This document shows, piece after piece, positions 55,895-64,000 of a stretch of DNA of 64,000 nt. Every line of letters begins with the position of its first letter. Position 1 is the first letter of the stretch. Below the pieces are notes generated by a model, which saw only the letters and a program-made list of their open reading frames with translations, was not told where the DNA came from and did no database searches. The position numbers were made by a program, and so were the translations under genes. Origin of the DNA: Phytophthora quininea (lineage: Eukaryota > Oomycota > Peronosporomycetes > Peronosporales > Peronosporaceae); assembly GCA_011947345.1 (NCBI GenBank), contig JAAVTG010000208.1, forward strand, positions 1-64,000, written 5' to 3'.

Positions 55895-56569
55895 TTAAGG
55901 CTTGGCTGCAGTGGAGCGCAGGCCGAACTGCGTCAGGAAACCGTCCAGGGGCTGGTGCACCTCGTCGTGGAACGGCGTCTTCTTCATGCGCTCGAGCCAG
56001 GCCGATACCTTTTCATACTTGGAGAAGTCGTAGCCCATCATTTCCAACTGGTCGATCTCGCAGTACGCGGCGTAGTCGGCCAGCGTGGGCTCGTCCGTGT
56101 GGGCGATGTAGTCCTTGACCAGGAACGTCTCCAGCAGGCCGAACTCCTTCTCAATGAGAGCGTCCTTGCCCTCCAGAGCAGCGAGGTCCTTGGGGGTGGC
56201 TACCTTGATGATCTTGGCGATCTCCGGGCGGACGATGTTCAAGGTGAAGAGGCGGGTGTTGGTGTGGTGCCAGTGCAGGAACTCGTTGATCTTGGCGCGG
56301 ACCTTGTTGTCTTTGGGGTACAGGTCAGTCCACTCGTACTTGTCGGCCAGGTAGGTGATGATGGCCATGCCTTCGGTGAGCAAGAAGTCGTCGTCCTGGA
56401 TGGCCGGCACCAATCGGTTGGGGTTGATGGCCTTGAACTCGTCTGACTTGAAGAACTCGCTGCCAGGGTTCACCTCGACGAGTTCGTGGTCGACACCCTT
56501 GACCTTGAGCAGCCACGCCACCGTACGGGACGGCTGGCTGATCATGTTGGCGTACAGCTTGAGCACCAT
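55895..56569 (-). CDS. Theta-class glutathione S-transferase, GST4
   Basis: An intact 224-residue frame starting MVLKLYANMISQPSRTVAWL. The catalytic-Ser region SQPSR and FLLTEGMAIITYLADKYEW are conserved. The helical domain differs more from GST1-3 (IVRPEIAKIIKVATPKDLAA and KEFGLLETFLVKDYIAHTDE), so it is an older paralogue. It lies in the unique centre of the inverted duplication, on the same strand as the right-hand GST cluster, with its 5' end 396 bp from the stop of GST3 right. In-frame codons extend upstream to a Met at 56659, but the Inr-like site at 56617-56630 would exclude them. Confidence 0.92.
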   Translation of the reverse strand: MVLKLYANMISQPSRTVAWLLKVKGVDHELVEVNPGSEFFKSDEFKAINPNRLVPAIQDDDFLLTEGMAIITYLADKYEWTDLYPKDNKVRAKINEFLHWHHTNTRLFTLNIVRPEIAKIIKVATPKDLAALEGKDALIEKEFGLLETFLVKDYIAHTDEPTLADYAAYCEIDQLEMMGYDFSKYEKVSAWLERMKKTPFHDEVHQPLDGFLTQFGLRSTAAKP

Positions 56570-56616
56570 GGCGGTTAATGAAGTCTTGGAAGTTGGTCGC
56601 TTGGGTCGGAGACTGC

Positions 56617-56630
56617 GAATTGAAGAATGG
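56617..56630 (-). promoter_or_regulatory. Inr+FPR-like core promoter of GST4
   Basis: CCATTCTTCAATTC (minus strand) fits TCATTYYNCAWTTT except at the first and last positions. It lies 48 bp before the chosen ATG. Confidence 0.5.
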
Positions 56631-56964
56631 GATGGAGCTGTCAATGGAGACTTCGCCACGTGGGGCGGAGCAGGATAGGGATCAGGAAGGCCGTCATCGA
56701 GTCCCAGTTGCGACTCGTCTTTAGCGTGGAGCGGTCGGCACCGCGGCGTCTGTGTCCCAGTCCTGATGGTGATTTCGCATCTTGTTGGTTTACACAGCCA
56801 CCCCGAAAAGGTCGGACGTCCTGCTTCGGTTGCAGCGCTTCTTGACGGATAGTCCGTGGACGATGTTGATGTGCCAACAGTGAACTAGAGACAGAAGCAG
56901 CGGTACGAGATGGCGATGATGATGTGATTTTCATATGCGAGACGTGGTCCGCAGATGTGTCTAC

Positions 56965-57933
56965 CTAGGTCTGGCCGGGTGGGGGTCGGATGCCGACACT
57001 CGTCAAACACTTATCCAGAGGCTCGCAGACTTTATCATGGAAAGGAATTTGCTGTATTTAAATGCAAAGCGTCAGAGGCTAAAGTTTAAGGTAAAGAGTG
57101 CCGAGAACGAACCTTCATGTGAGCGATCCAAGCAGAGACCTTCTCGAACTTGGAGAAGTCGTAGCCCATGAACTCCAGTTGGTCAATTTCGCAGTACGCG
57201 GCATAGTCAGCGACGGTTGGGGCGTCCGTGTGGGCGATGTAGTCGTGATCGAGGAAGGCTTCCAGCAGCGTCATCTCCTTGGCGATCAGAGCGTCTGCAC
57301 TGTCCAACAAAACGAGATCGGTGGGTGACGCTCGACCCATAGCTTTCGCCATGGATGGAGGAACGATCTGCATCGTGAACAGCCTCGTGTTGGTGTGGTG
57401 CCAATGCAAGAACTCGTTCACCTTGGCTCGGGTCTGCACATCCGTCGGATACAAGTCCGTCCACTCGAACTTCTCAGCAAGGTACGTCAAGATGGCGTTA
57501 CTGCATCACCACCGACACCAATTAGTTTACAGACCTGCCGAGCAAAATGACGAGATACTACCGCACGCTTCGAAGAGTGTGAAGTCTCCATCACGGATCA
57601 CTGGCACGAAGCCGTTGGGATTCAACACCTTGAACTCGTCCGACTTGATGAACGCCCCACCGAACTCAACGTTGATGAATTCGTAGTCGACACCTTTGAC
57701 TTTGAGAGCCCACGCGACTATTATACAATCGCAAAGACTGTTAGTGCTTTGTTTGTCAGGTGAAATGGATTGGTCTTCGCACCTGTACGGCTGGGTTGGC
57801 TGACCATGTTGACGTAGAGTTTTATCGTCTTATTCTGAGGTGACGACGACGCAGAACCGTTGCTGCCTGCGGAGCTCTTACTCGCTCGGGGTGTGAACCT
57901 GGTGAACGGCGACGAGAGGTTCCAGTTGAACAT
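56965..57933 (-). CDS. Theta-class glutathione S-transferase, GST3 right copy (complete)
   Basis: There are four exons (57933-57783, 57717-57567, 57500-57113 and 57051-56965) with introns of 65, 66 and 61 bp, giving 258 residues. The N-terminal extension (MFNWNLSSPFTRFTPRAS) is absent from GST1, 2 and 4 and could be a targeting sequence. SQPSR carries the expected catalytic Ser. Exon 4 encodes QIPFHDKVCEPLDKCLTSVG and ends IRPPPGQT. Of the four GST types here, it is the only one with introns. Exon 4 lies outside the inverted repeat, so only this copy is complete. Confidence 0.85.
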
Positions 57934-58214
57934 GGTCGTAGTGAATTTCGATGGCGAAAGTGCGTGCAAGCAGGCGAATTCAGTTGTGTTCTCTTGGTCG
58001 CCTACTCCACCCGGAATGAAAACGTGGTCTTCATCCTTTTCGATCATCTCCTGCCTCTGAACCGATGGCCAAGTGATCTACACTTTCCGCTTGGACTGTC
58101 ATTCTGTTTGTTGTGTATGGTGCACCAAAGGAGACAAAGCACGAAGGTTTGCAAGTGGATTTACATTTGTTACCTGCATCAAGATGCTGCATCTAACTGC
58201 TGCTTGGGGTTTCT

Positions 58215-58889
58215 TTAGGGCTGGTTCGCTGTCGCACGCAGTCCATACTTCGTCAGGAACGCGTCCAAAGGTTCGTGCACCTCGTCGTGGAATGGGATCT
58301 GCTTCATGCGTTCGATCCAGGCCGACACTTTCTTGTACTTGGAGAACTCGAGCCCCGTCATCTCGAGTTGGTCGATCTCGCAGTACGCGGCGTAGTCAGC
58401 CACCGTTGGGATGTCGGTGTGTGCGACGTAGTCGTGGTTCAAGAAACTCTCCAGCAGAGTCATGACTCTCTCGATCAGAGCGTCTTGGCCCTCTAGAGCC
58501 AGCAGATCTTTCTTGGTCGCCGTGTTGGTCTGCTTGGCGATCGACGGGCGGTGGATGTTCAAAGTGAAGAGGCGGGTGTTGGTGTGGTGCCAGTGCAGGA
58601 ACTCGTTCACCCTGGCGCGAGCCTGGCTATCCTTCGGGTACAAGTCGTCCCAGCCGAACTTGTCGGCCAAGTAGGTGATGATGGCCATGCCCTCGGTCAG
58701 CACGAAGTCGTCGTCCTGGATGACGGGAACGAGACGGTTGGGGTTGATGGCCTTGAACTCGGGCGCTTGGAACTTGTCGCTTCCTGGCACCATCTCCACG
58801 AGCTCAAAGTCCTCGCCTTTAACCTTGAGGGCCCAGATGATGGCTCGGGACGGCTGGCTGACGAGGTTGGCGTAGAGCTTGATGGTCAT
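58215..58889 (-). CDS. Theta-class glutathione S-transferase, GST2 right copy
   Basis: The 224-residue product is identical, as far as I can read, to the left GST2. It carries the same SQPSR site, the same Inr+FPR upstream and the same terminal RATANQP. As a second intact copy, it would double gene dosage if the duplication is real. Confidence 0.9.
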   Translation of the reverse strand: MTIKLYANLVSQPSRAIIWALKVKGEDFELVEMVPGSDKFQAPEFKAINPNRLVPVIQDDDFVLTEGMAIITYLADKFGWDDLYPKDSQARARVNEFLHWHHTNTRLFTLNIHRPSIAKQTNTATKKDLLALEGQDALIERVMTLLESFLNHDYVAHTDIPTVADYAAYCEIDQLEMTGLEFSKYKKVSAWIERMKQIPFHDEVHEPLDAFLTKYGLRATANQP

Positions 58890-58924
58890 GGTCGTTTTGG
58901 TTGGGAGTTGTTAGTGTTGCTTGC

Positions 58925-58938
58925 AAATTGCAGAATGA
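58925..58938 (-). promoter_or_regulatory. Oomycete Inr+FPR core promoter of GST2 (right)
   Basis: The minus strand reads TCATTCTGCAATTT, an exact consensus match, 36 bp before the ATG. Confidence 0.75.
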
Positions 58939-59248
58939 GGATTATTTGGCTGTCAAAGTGATGCAAGAGATAACCCACACTCACTGCTCGTCGTGCTCGG
59001 GAAGACATCGGAGTTGACGGTGTCGCACACATCGATCGACAAGGTTCGACAAGGGCAAAGGGAGACGAGTGCACGCGCTTTGCTGTGGTTATGCGCCAGG
59101 TAGGACGTCATTGTCGAGATGGCTACATCTGAAGTTTGAAGTTGTCTCGGTAGTCGATCGTCGGACGGACACAACGTCGGAATTGGTAGGTAGCTGTGCA
59201 CGCGTCGGCCACGCGCTTTAAACTCTGTTGAGAAGCACAAGTTGCAGT

Positions 59249-60048
59249 CTAAATCTTCAATTGGATTAAGTTGACTTTTACAACTACGACAGATCTTTTG
59301 GTGTCAACAATGTGAGTTCGTAAGCGCGTGCTGTTATTAATGCGGTTTCTTACGACAACTTGTCGCGGATTATCCTGCGGGTGGTTCGCCGTCGCACGCA
59401 GTCCATACTTCGTCAGGAATTCACTCAGAGGCACGTGCACCTCGTCATGATACGGGATCTGCTTCATACGAGCGAGCCACGCCGAAACCTTCTTGTACTT
59501 GGACAACTCGAGCCCCATCATCTCGAGTTGATCGATCTCGCAGTACGCGGCGTAGTCTGCGATCGTCGGAGCGTCCGTGTGGGCGACGTAGTCGTGGTTC
59601 AAGAAACTCTCCAGCAGAGTCATGACTCTCTCGATCAGAGCGTCTTGGCCCTCTAGAGCCAGCAGATCTTTCTTGGTCGCCGTGTTGGTCTGTTTGGCGA
59701 TCAACGGGCGGTGGATGTTCAACGTGAACAGTCGAGTGTTGGTGTGATGCCAGTGCAGGAACTCGTTCACTTTGGCACGGGCTCTAACGTCCATCGGATA
59801 CAGGTCCGTCCAGTTGAACTTGTCGGCCAGATACTGCAGGATGGCCATGCCTTCGGTCAGCACAAAGTCGCCGTCCTTGAGCACCGGCACGAGACAGTTG
59901 GGGTTGACGGCCTTGAACTCGGGGTTTTGAACTTGTCGCTGCCGGGCATCATGTTGACCAGCTCAAAGGCGACGCCTTTGACCTTCATGACCCAGATGAG
60001 AGCACGAGACGGCTGGCTGATGAGGTTGGCGTAGAGAGTGAGAGCCAT
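59249..60048 (-). CDS. Theta-class glutathione S-transferase, GST1 right copy (one-base break)
   Basis: The sequence is that of left GST1 but 800 nt long instead of 801. The C-run after GACAAGTTCAAAA has four C here (plus-strand G-run 59921-59924) and five on the left, which shifts the frame at about codon 42. Either a real null mutation or a homopolymer error explains it. The start (60048) is only 66 bp from the stop of the CobW-like gene on the same strand, so its promoter must be very short. The start-site-like sequence CGATTCCTCAATTT lies in that gap. Confidence 0.8.
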
Positions 60049-60114
60049 AGTAGTTGTTGGAAGTGTTTGCTTTTGAGTCGAAGACTGCAAATTGAGGAAT
60101 CGGGTTTGCGTCAT

Positions 60115-61415
60115 TCACTTCTCCTTCTTGGGCTCACTACTGCTATTGGCGTCCACTAGACAGCTCTGGAAGCCACGCTCCAATGCTTCACGGTCGAATT
60201 TCTGGCCGATCAGCACAAGGCGAGAGACACGAACCTCGTTGGGAGTCCATGGAGCTCCAGGTGCGATGGTGTACGTGTCAAGAACTCCTTGCACGACACA
60301 GCGGCGATCTTCCGCGTCACCAGCCACGGATAGCACGCCTTTCACTCGCAGTACGTCAGCTCCCTTGACATATCGAGCCACTACTTCGGACAGCCACTCT
60401 CCAAAGGCAGCAACATCCACATCACGCTTCACTTCAAAGTGGACCGTGCTGATGCCGCCTGTATGGAGACCTCGAGCCTTGACATCCCCCTTCTCTCCAT
60501 CCCCATTCATAGCCTTGTTCTGTTCATTAAAGCGCACTGCGTCGAACGTCTTGACGTTCAAAATCTTGGCTAAGTCGACGTCCGCGTTTACACAGGTACA
60601 GACCGTGGCTTCCTCATTGATCTCTCCAATAGCTCTCTCGAGCCTCAAAATCTCCTCTCTCGTGGCCATATCGACCTTATTCAGCACCACCAGATCTGCA
60701 TACAGCGCTTGTCGCTGCAGTTCAATGGGGAAGTCGTATTTGCCGTCCCCCAGTATCTCTGCGTGGCCTTGGCGTCCACCATGGTCACAATGGCGTCCAG
60801 TCGAAACCGCGACGCTCTCAGTCTCAAGAACGTCTCGATGATTGGACCAGGGTCCGCTAGCCCCGTGGTCTCCACCACCAAGTAGTCGAAGCTCTTCTGC
60901 TCTACCAGCTGCAACAAATAGTCCAGAATGCGCTCCAGCTCGTCTCCGCCGCCTCGTGCCGTGCAGCACATGCAACCGTTCTTGAGTACATAGATACCAT
61001 CACTCTGTTTGCCTGCACTCTGTAGCAAGGAGTGGTCGATGCTCACGGCGCCAAGCTCGTTCTCCAGCACCATAATCTTGTAAGGCAGCTGCTCCTCGGT
61101 CAGTAGGATCCGGTTGAGTAGTGTGGTCTTCCCAGCGCCTAGAAAGCCTGTTAGAATGGTCACGGGGACTGTAGGAGACTCTTTATTGCCGCTGTGAGCT
61201 GCCAACTGCTCCGTTTTGCGCTGGATGCGGCGCTCTCGCCGAACTTGGAGACACCAGGCCACGACGTTGGCGACGGCGACGGAGAACAGCAAGAGCAGCA
61301 GCAACACGACGCCCAGGAGCATCCAGAAGCCTCGAGGGGATAGAGAGGACGATGGCGCAGCTGTGTAGAGGTACAGCTCGTCCTCTGAGGACGGCGGCGG
61401 CCCGTGCGAGACCAT
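60115..61415 (-). CDS. CobW/COG0523-type metal-chaperone GTPase with N-terminal membrane anchor
   Basis: About 434 residues start MVSHGPPPSSEDELYLY. A hydrophobic helix at about residues 31-53 (WMLLGVVLLLLLLFSVAVAN) precedes the GTPase. GFLGAGKTT at about 90-98 is the Walker A motif, NGCMCCTA is the CxCC metal-binding motif, LVVETTGLADP follows, and LNKVD is the base-recognition motif. The C-terminal CobW domain follows (GGISTVHFEV onward). COG0523 GTPases deliver metals such as zinc to client proteins; most are soluble, so the anchor is unusual. A frame break lies in the C-run at 60747-60751; one added base gives GDGKYDFPIEL. The Fanzor-like element begins about 10 bp upstream of the ATG. 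Confidence 0.85.
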
Positions 61416-61419
61416 GATT

Positions 61420-61486
61420 GGCTGAAGAAGAACTGCGGTGGCTCGAATGCCGAGGAACACAACCCAAAGCTGTAGAGTCTTTGCTG
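61420..61486 (+). mobile_element. Left-end fragment of Fanzor element copy 2
   Basis: This fragment matches 53560-53624 of copy 1 (gctcgaatgccgaggaacac and gagtctttgct). The match stops at 61486 and resumes at 63017, on the far side of the Tc1-like insertion. Confidence 0.7.
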
Positions 61487-63016
61487 CACTGCCCGCCAAG
61501 TGGTTACGCACACCCACGTTGGGAAGTCTAACTATCAATATTGCGAGTTCTGGAGCACCGCTCGAGTATGTTGGTTTTACTATGCTAGCGCGCCTCCCAC
61601 TTGTGTTAACGAGCAGGTTTTAGCAGGTTAAATAGGTGCTCACATACAACTGATCGTTTTGGTCAACACGTCCAATAATACGCACACCAGGTCAGTATAC
61701 AAAGACCAAGTAAATCAGAATGTTGGTCAAATTCGACTTTTATTGGTAGTGTGTCTTGTTGCCGTTCTTGTCGATCACTTCCTGGCAGCGACGCGGCATC
61801 GAGTCGATTAGAGAGCGGAGAACGGAGGGTTCGATGGATTTCCATGCCTCTTCAATAGCAGTGCGAAGCTCGGTCACTGTGGCAAATTGGCGGCCGTTGT
61901 GGTAGACTCGGCGAGTCAGGATCGACCACAAGTTCTCGATGGGTTTCAGGTCTGGGGATCTCGGCGTCCACTTCAGCGCCTGAACCCCTGCTGCTCCAAA
62001 ACTCCATGCTGGCCTTGGACGTGTGGATGGAGGCTCCATCTTGCTGATAGATGAAGTCCGTGCCGTAGTTGAGGTGCGCAAATGGAAGGAGGAATTCAGA
62101 TACCGTGTAGATGTAGTCTTCAGAGGTTTGGCGCCCCGACAAGAACGCGATTTTCGTCTTGCGCTTGGCAGAGAAGCCCGCCCACACCATACACGACCCT
62201 CCGCCGGCCTGGCGGCGATGATTCTCGCGAGGAGGGCGACGCAGATCTCGCCAGTAATACTGGAAGTTGTCCGGGCCGTCCAGGTTTCACTTTTTTCGTC
62301 GGAAAAATTATTTTCTCCCACACATCCTTGCCTTCTGCTTGCATTAGCATTTCCCACGCCCACTCCTTCCGCGCTGCTTTGTCCTTCTTCGACAGCGGCA
62401 ACGTGCTGTTTAGTTTAGTGTAGCAAAGCCAATCGACGTTAGAAAGAACTCGCTGGATTGTCCTGACAGAGGGGTTAGATTAAGCATAGACCTAAGCTGA
62501 GGAGCTGAGAAATCCCCGTTGATGCTTCACGAACTAGGCGGCGAACGTCACGCTCGGAGAAGCTAGGCGTTGGTCCCATCATCTTGCGTGGTTTCGCGTC
62601 GTCGCCGCCCAGAACGCGCCGCACCGCGTCTGAGGAGCGCTTTACCCGCCGAGAGATTTCCCTAACGCCCACACCAGCTTGGCTCAGCCCTTCGATCTTC
62701 CCTCGCTCTCGCTCTGTGAGCGGTGGGCCCCGGCCCATTGTTTCGCGAATGGCCAGGAGCGAGCCGTCGAATTTGACCAACATTCTGATTCACTTGGTCT
62801 TTGTATACTGACCTGGTGTGCGTATTATTGGACGTGTTGACCAAAACGATCAGTTGTATGTGAGCACCTATTTAACCTGCTAAAATCTGCTCGTTAACAC
62901 AAGTGGGAGGCGTGCTAGCATAGTAAAACCAACATACTCGAGCGGTGCTCCAGAACTCGCAATATTGATAGTTAGACTTCCCAACGTGGGTGTGCGTAAC
63001 CACTTGGCGGGCAGTG
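61487..63016 (-). mobile_element. Tc1-like transposon nested in Fanzor copy 2
   Basis: The element of 1530 bp starts CACTGCCCGCCAAGTGG and ends with the inverse. Terminal inverted repeats are 251 bp each (61487-61737 and 62766-63016), unusually long for Tc1. The right flank is TA (63017-63018), and the left flank is TG where copy 1 has TA, which fits a mutated TA duplication. The inserted site corresponds to tttgctatcgtgag in copy 1. Confidence 0.85.
61740..62783 (-). pseudogene. Tc1-like DD34E transposase, broken
   Basis: The N-terminal paired-type helix-turn-helix is readable: GPPLTERERGKIEGLSQAG, then REISRRVKRSSDAVRRVLG. The catalytic domain keeps SDEKK (first Asp), YQQDGASIHTS (second Asp) and SPDLKPIENLW (Glu), with 34 residues between the last two. 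That spacing defines the Tc1 group. It is broken by a TGA where the family has Trp (62289-62287, SDEKK then stop, then NLDGPDN), by a frame change just before it, and by another near 61985. The first Met (62783) lies in the inverted repeat, and MGRGPPL at 62738 is the other candidate start. Confidence 0.75.
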
Positions 63017-63143
63017 TATTGTGAGACTATGAGGCTTCCTGCAACTTTGACAGAAAATATAGGCTTTACACCCAGCCATCGCTTCATGACGAAGATGTCA
63101 GCCTGCCACCTTCAGTTGTGGTTTTGCCCCGTCGAACACAAGC

Positions 63144-64000
63144 ATGCCGGCCCAAGCTTCTAGTACGCGCAAACGACCGCCAGATGTGGGTGTTCCCAAG
63201 CCACCATCCTCATCCATCCGTGCCAAACGCCGGCGACGGTCGAGCCGATGGGCCAAGCTTCGCACCAGTATCCGGAATGCGATGCAACGGTGTTCGTGGC
63301 CGATGGGAAGACATACCTCGATGTTCGGATGGGAGCAGTCTTTCGTTGGAAGAAGATCGGGTGGATGGCACTGCAAGCCTTCACTGCCAGTGAGCGCCAT
63401 CAGCCGGAGGACCGCTTGCTTGAGCTCGGGGCGTTCAAGAGAAGACCTGACGACGTCGACGGACAAGGCCGTCCAAGCGCGTGTCAACGAGATACTTTCA
63501 CGGCTGGCAGCCCACGTCTTGCGTGGACATGTTCAAGAGTACCGTCCGGTTCTGGCAAAGCTTTCGCCGGAGTGCCGCCGTCAGCTGAACCAGACTTTTG
63601 ATGCGAGTATTCTTAAGACGTTGATGCCACCAGCCGACGTCCTGCACCCCCAACTCCTGGTTCTGCTTCCAAACACAGTCAAACTCAGCACCACAACAAC
63701 ATGCGCTGGAAGACCTCGGAGACTTTGCTCACACGAAAACGTGGCTTCCGGATGAAAGCAAGCGTGCCAAGAAGTGTGTGGCGTTTGACACGAACGTTGA
63801 GCGAGCAAGATCCATCTCTAACATCAAGGGGACGATCAATGTTCCCAAATGCGACGGAGTGTCCAACGCAGACGACATCGCTTCGGCCAAGCACCTCCTC
63901 TCAACGATGGGGACCGACGACAAGCTCATGATCTCTCGGACGCGGAAGTACAAACTGTTTCCAAGTGCGGAGCAGCGAAGACAACTGCGCGAGTACATGG
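63144..64000 (+). pseudogene. Fanzor copy 2, 5' part (runs off the window)
   Basis: From 63017 on, the sequence parallels 53630 onward with few differences. Start MPAQASSTRKRPPDVGVPKP. One 2-bp difference matters: copy 1 has agagagaag and copy 2 agagaag near 63439, so the two copies change frame at different places. Copy 2 reads SREDLTTSTDKAVQARVNEI in the frame of its own start. The RuvC region lies beyond 64000, so catalytic status is unknown. Confidence 0.7.

Larger units (their letters stand above)
57151..60097 (-). repeat. Right arm of large GST-cluster inverted duplication
   Basis: This 2947-bp arm is the inverse complement of 50201-53148. The arms are separated by 4002 bp of unique sequence (53149-57150). 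Confidence 0.9.

Noticed and set aside
50201..60097. Inverted GST duplication as a fold-back read artefact
   Set aside because: Such artefacts give palindromes with no unique centre. Here 4.0 kb of different sequence lies between the arms and the arms differ at several bases. Coverage should still be checked.
38620..62290. Reassignment of TGA to Trp in this genome
   Set aside because: TGA occurs at Trp positions in two dead transposons only, while other TGA codons end normal genes and another replaces Cys or Arg. Decay explains it.
1..64000. RXLR, Crinkler or NLP effector genes
   Set aside because: I saw no signal peptide followed by RXLR-EER, no LFLAK motif, and no GHRHDWE-type motif in any plausible frame.
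1..64000. CRISPR array, rRNA genes or telomeric repeats
   Set aside because: No regularly spaced short repeats, rRNA-like conserved blocks or telomere-type runs were seen.

Overview
The window is nuclear DNA of an oomycete, most likely Phytophthora or a close relative. The evidence is a set of genes with short GT-AG introns (57-107 bp), a FYVE/START lipid-binding protein, an M96-like bZIP protein, a kinesin-2 flagellar motor, a theta-class GST cluster, and core promoters that match the oomycete Inr+FPR consensus (for example TCATTCTGCAATTT upstream of two GST genes). No rRNA or tRNA gene and no CRISPR array was recognised.

Layout. 1-12.7 kb is a compact gene block: FYVE/START protein (-), kinesin-2 (+), bZIP-like protein (-), tetraspanin (-) and MFS transporter (+). 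12.8-22.5 kb is a head-to-tail array of large secreted proteins built from a repeated cysteine-rich module (-), with one more family member on the other strand at 31.5-33.2 kb. 22.5-34.9 kb carries a double-PH protein, a CUE-Smr protein, a Tul1-like membrane RING ligase, a small CCCH-type oomycete protein and an F-box protein. 35.5-47.9 kb is a graveyard of mobile DNA: a MULE with an attached Ulp1-like protease, a pogo-like element with clean TIRs and TA duplication, a Helitron-type helicase remnant, a foldback, and a Crypton tyrosine recombinase. 48.3-49.9 kb is a PhoD-like phosphatase.

50.2-60.1 kb is a large inverted duplication of theta-class GST genes (2948 and 2947 bp arms, differing by a handful of bases) around a 4.0 kb centre. 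The centre holds a fourth GST and a Fanzor (eukaryotic TnpB relative) whose RuvC-I Asp reads His, whose RuvC-III Asp reads Asn, and whose frame is cut by an in-frame TGA. A membrane-anchored CobW-type GTPase follows. A second Fanzor copy then begins; a Tc1-like transposon with 251-bp terminal inverted repeats sits in its left end, and the copy runs off the window.

Reading frames need care. Otherwise conserved genes are broken by single-base indels, very often in homopolymers (kinesin, MFS twice, Tul1-like, PhoD three times, CobW, F-box). Most of these look like sequence or assembly errors rather than true gene death, so joined coordinates are given and the break positions are stated. The mobile elements also carry substitutions that look like genuine decay (TGG to TGA, catalytic residues lost).
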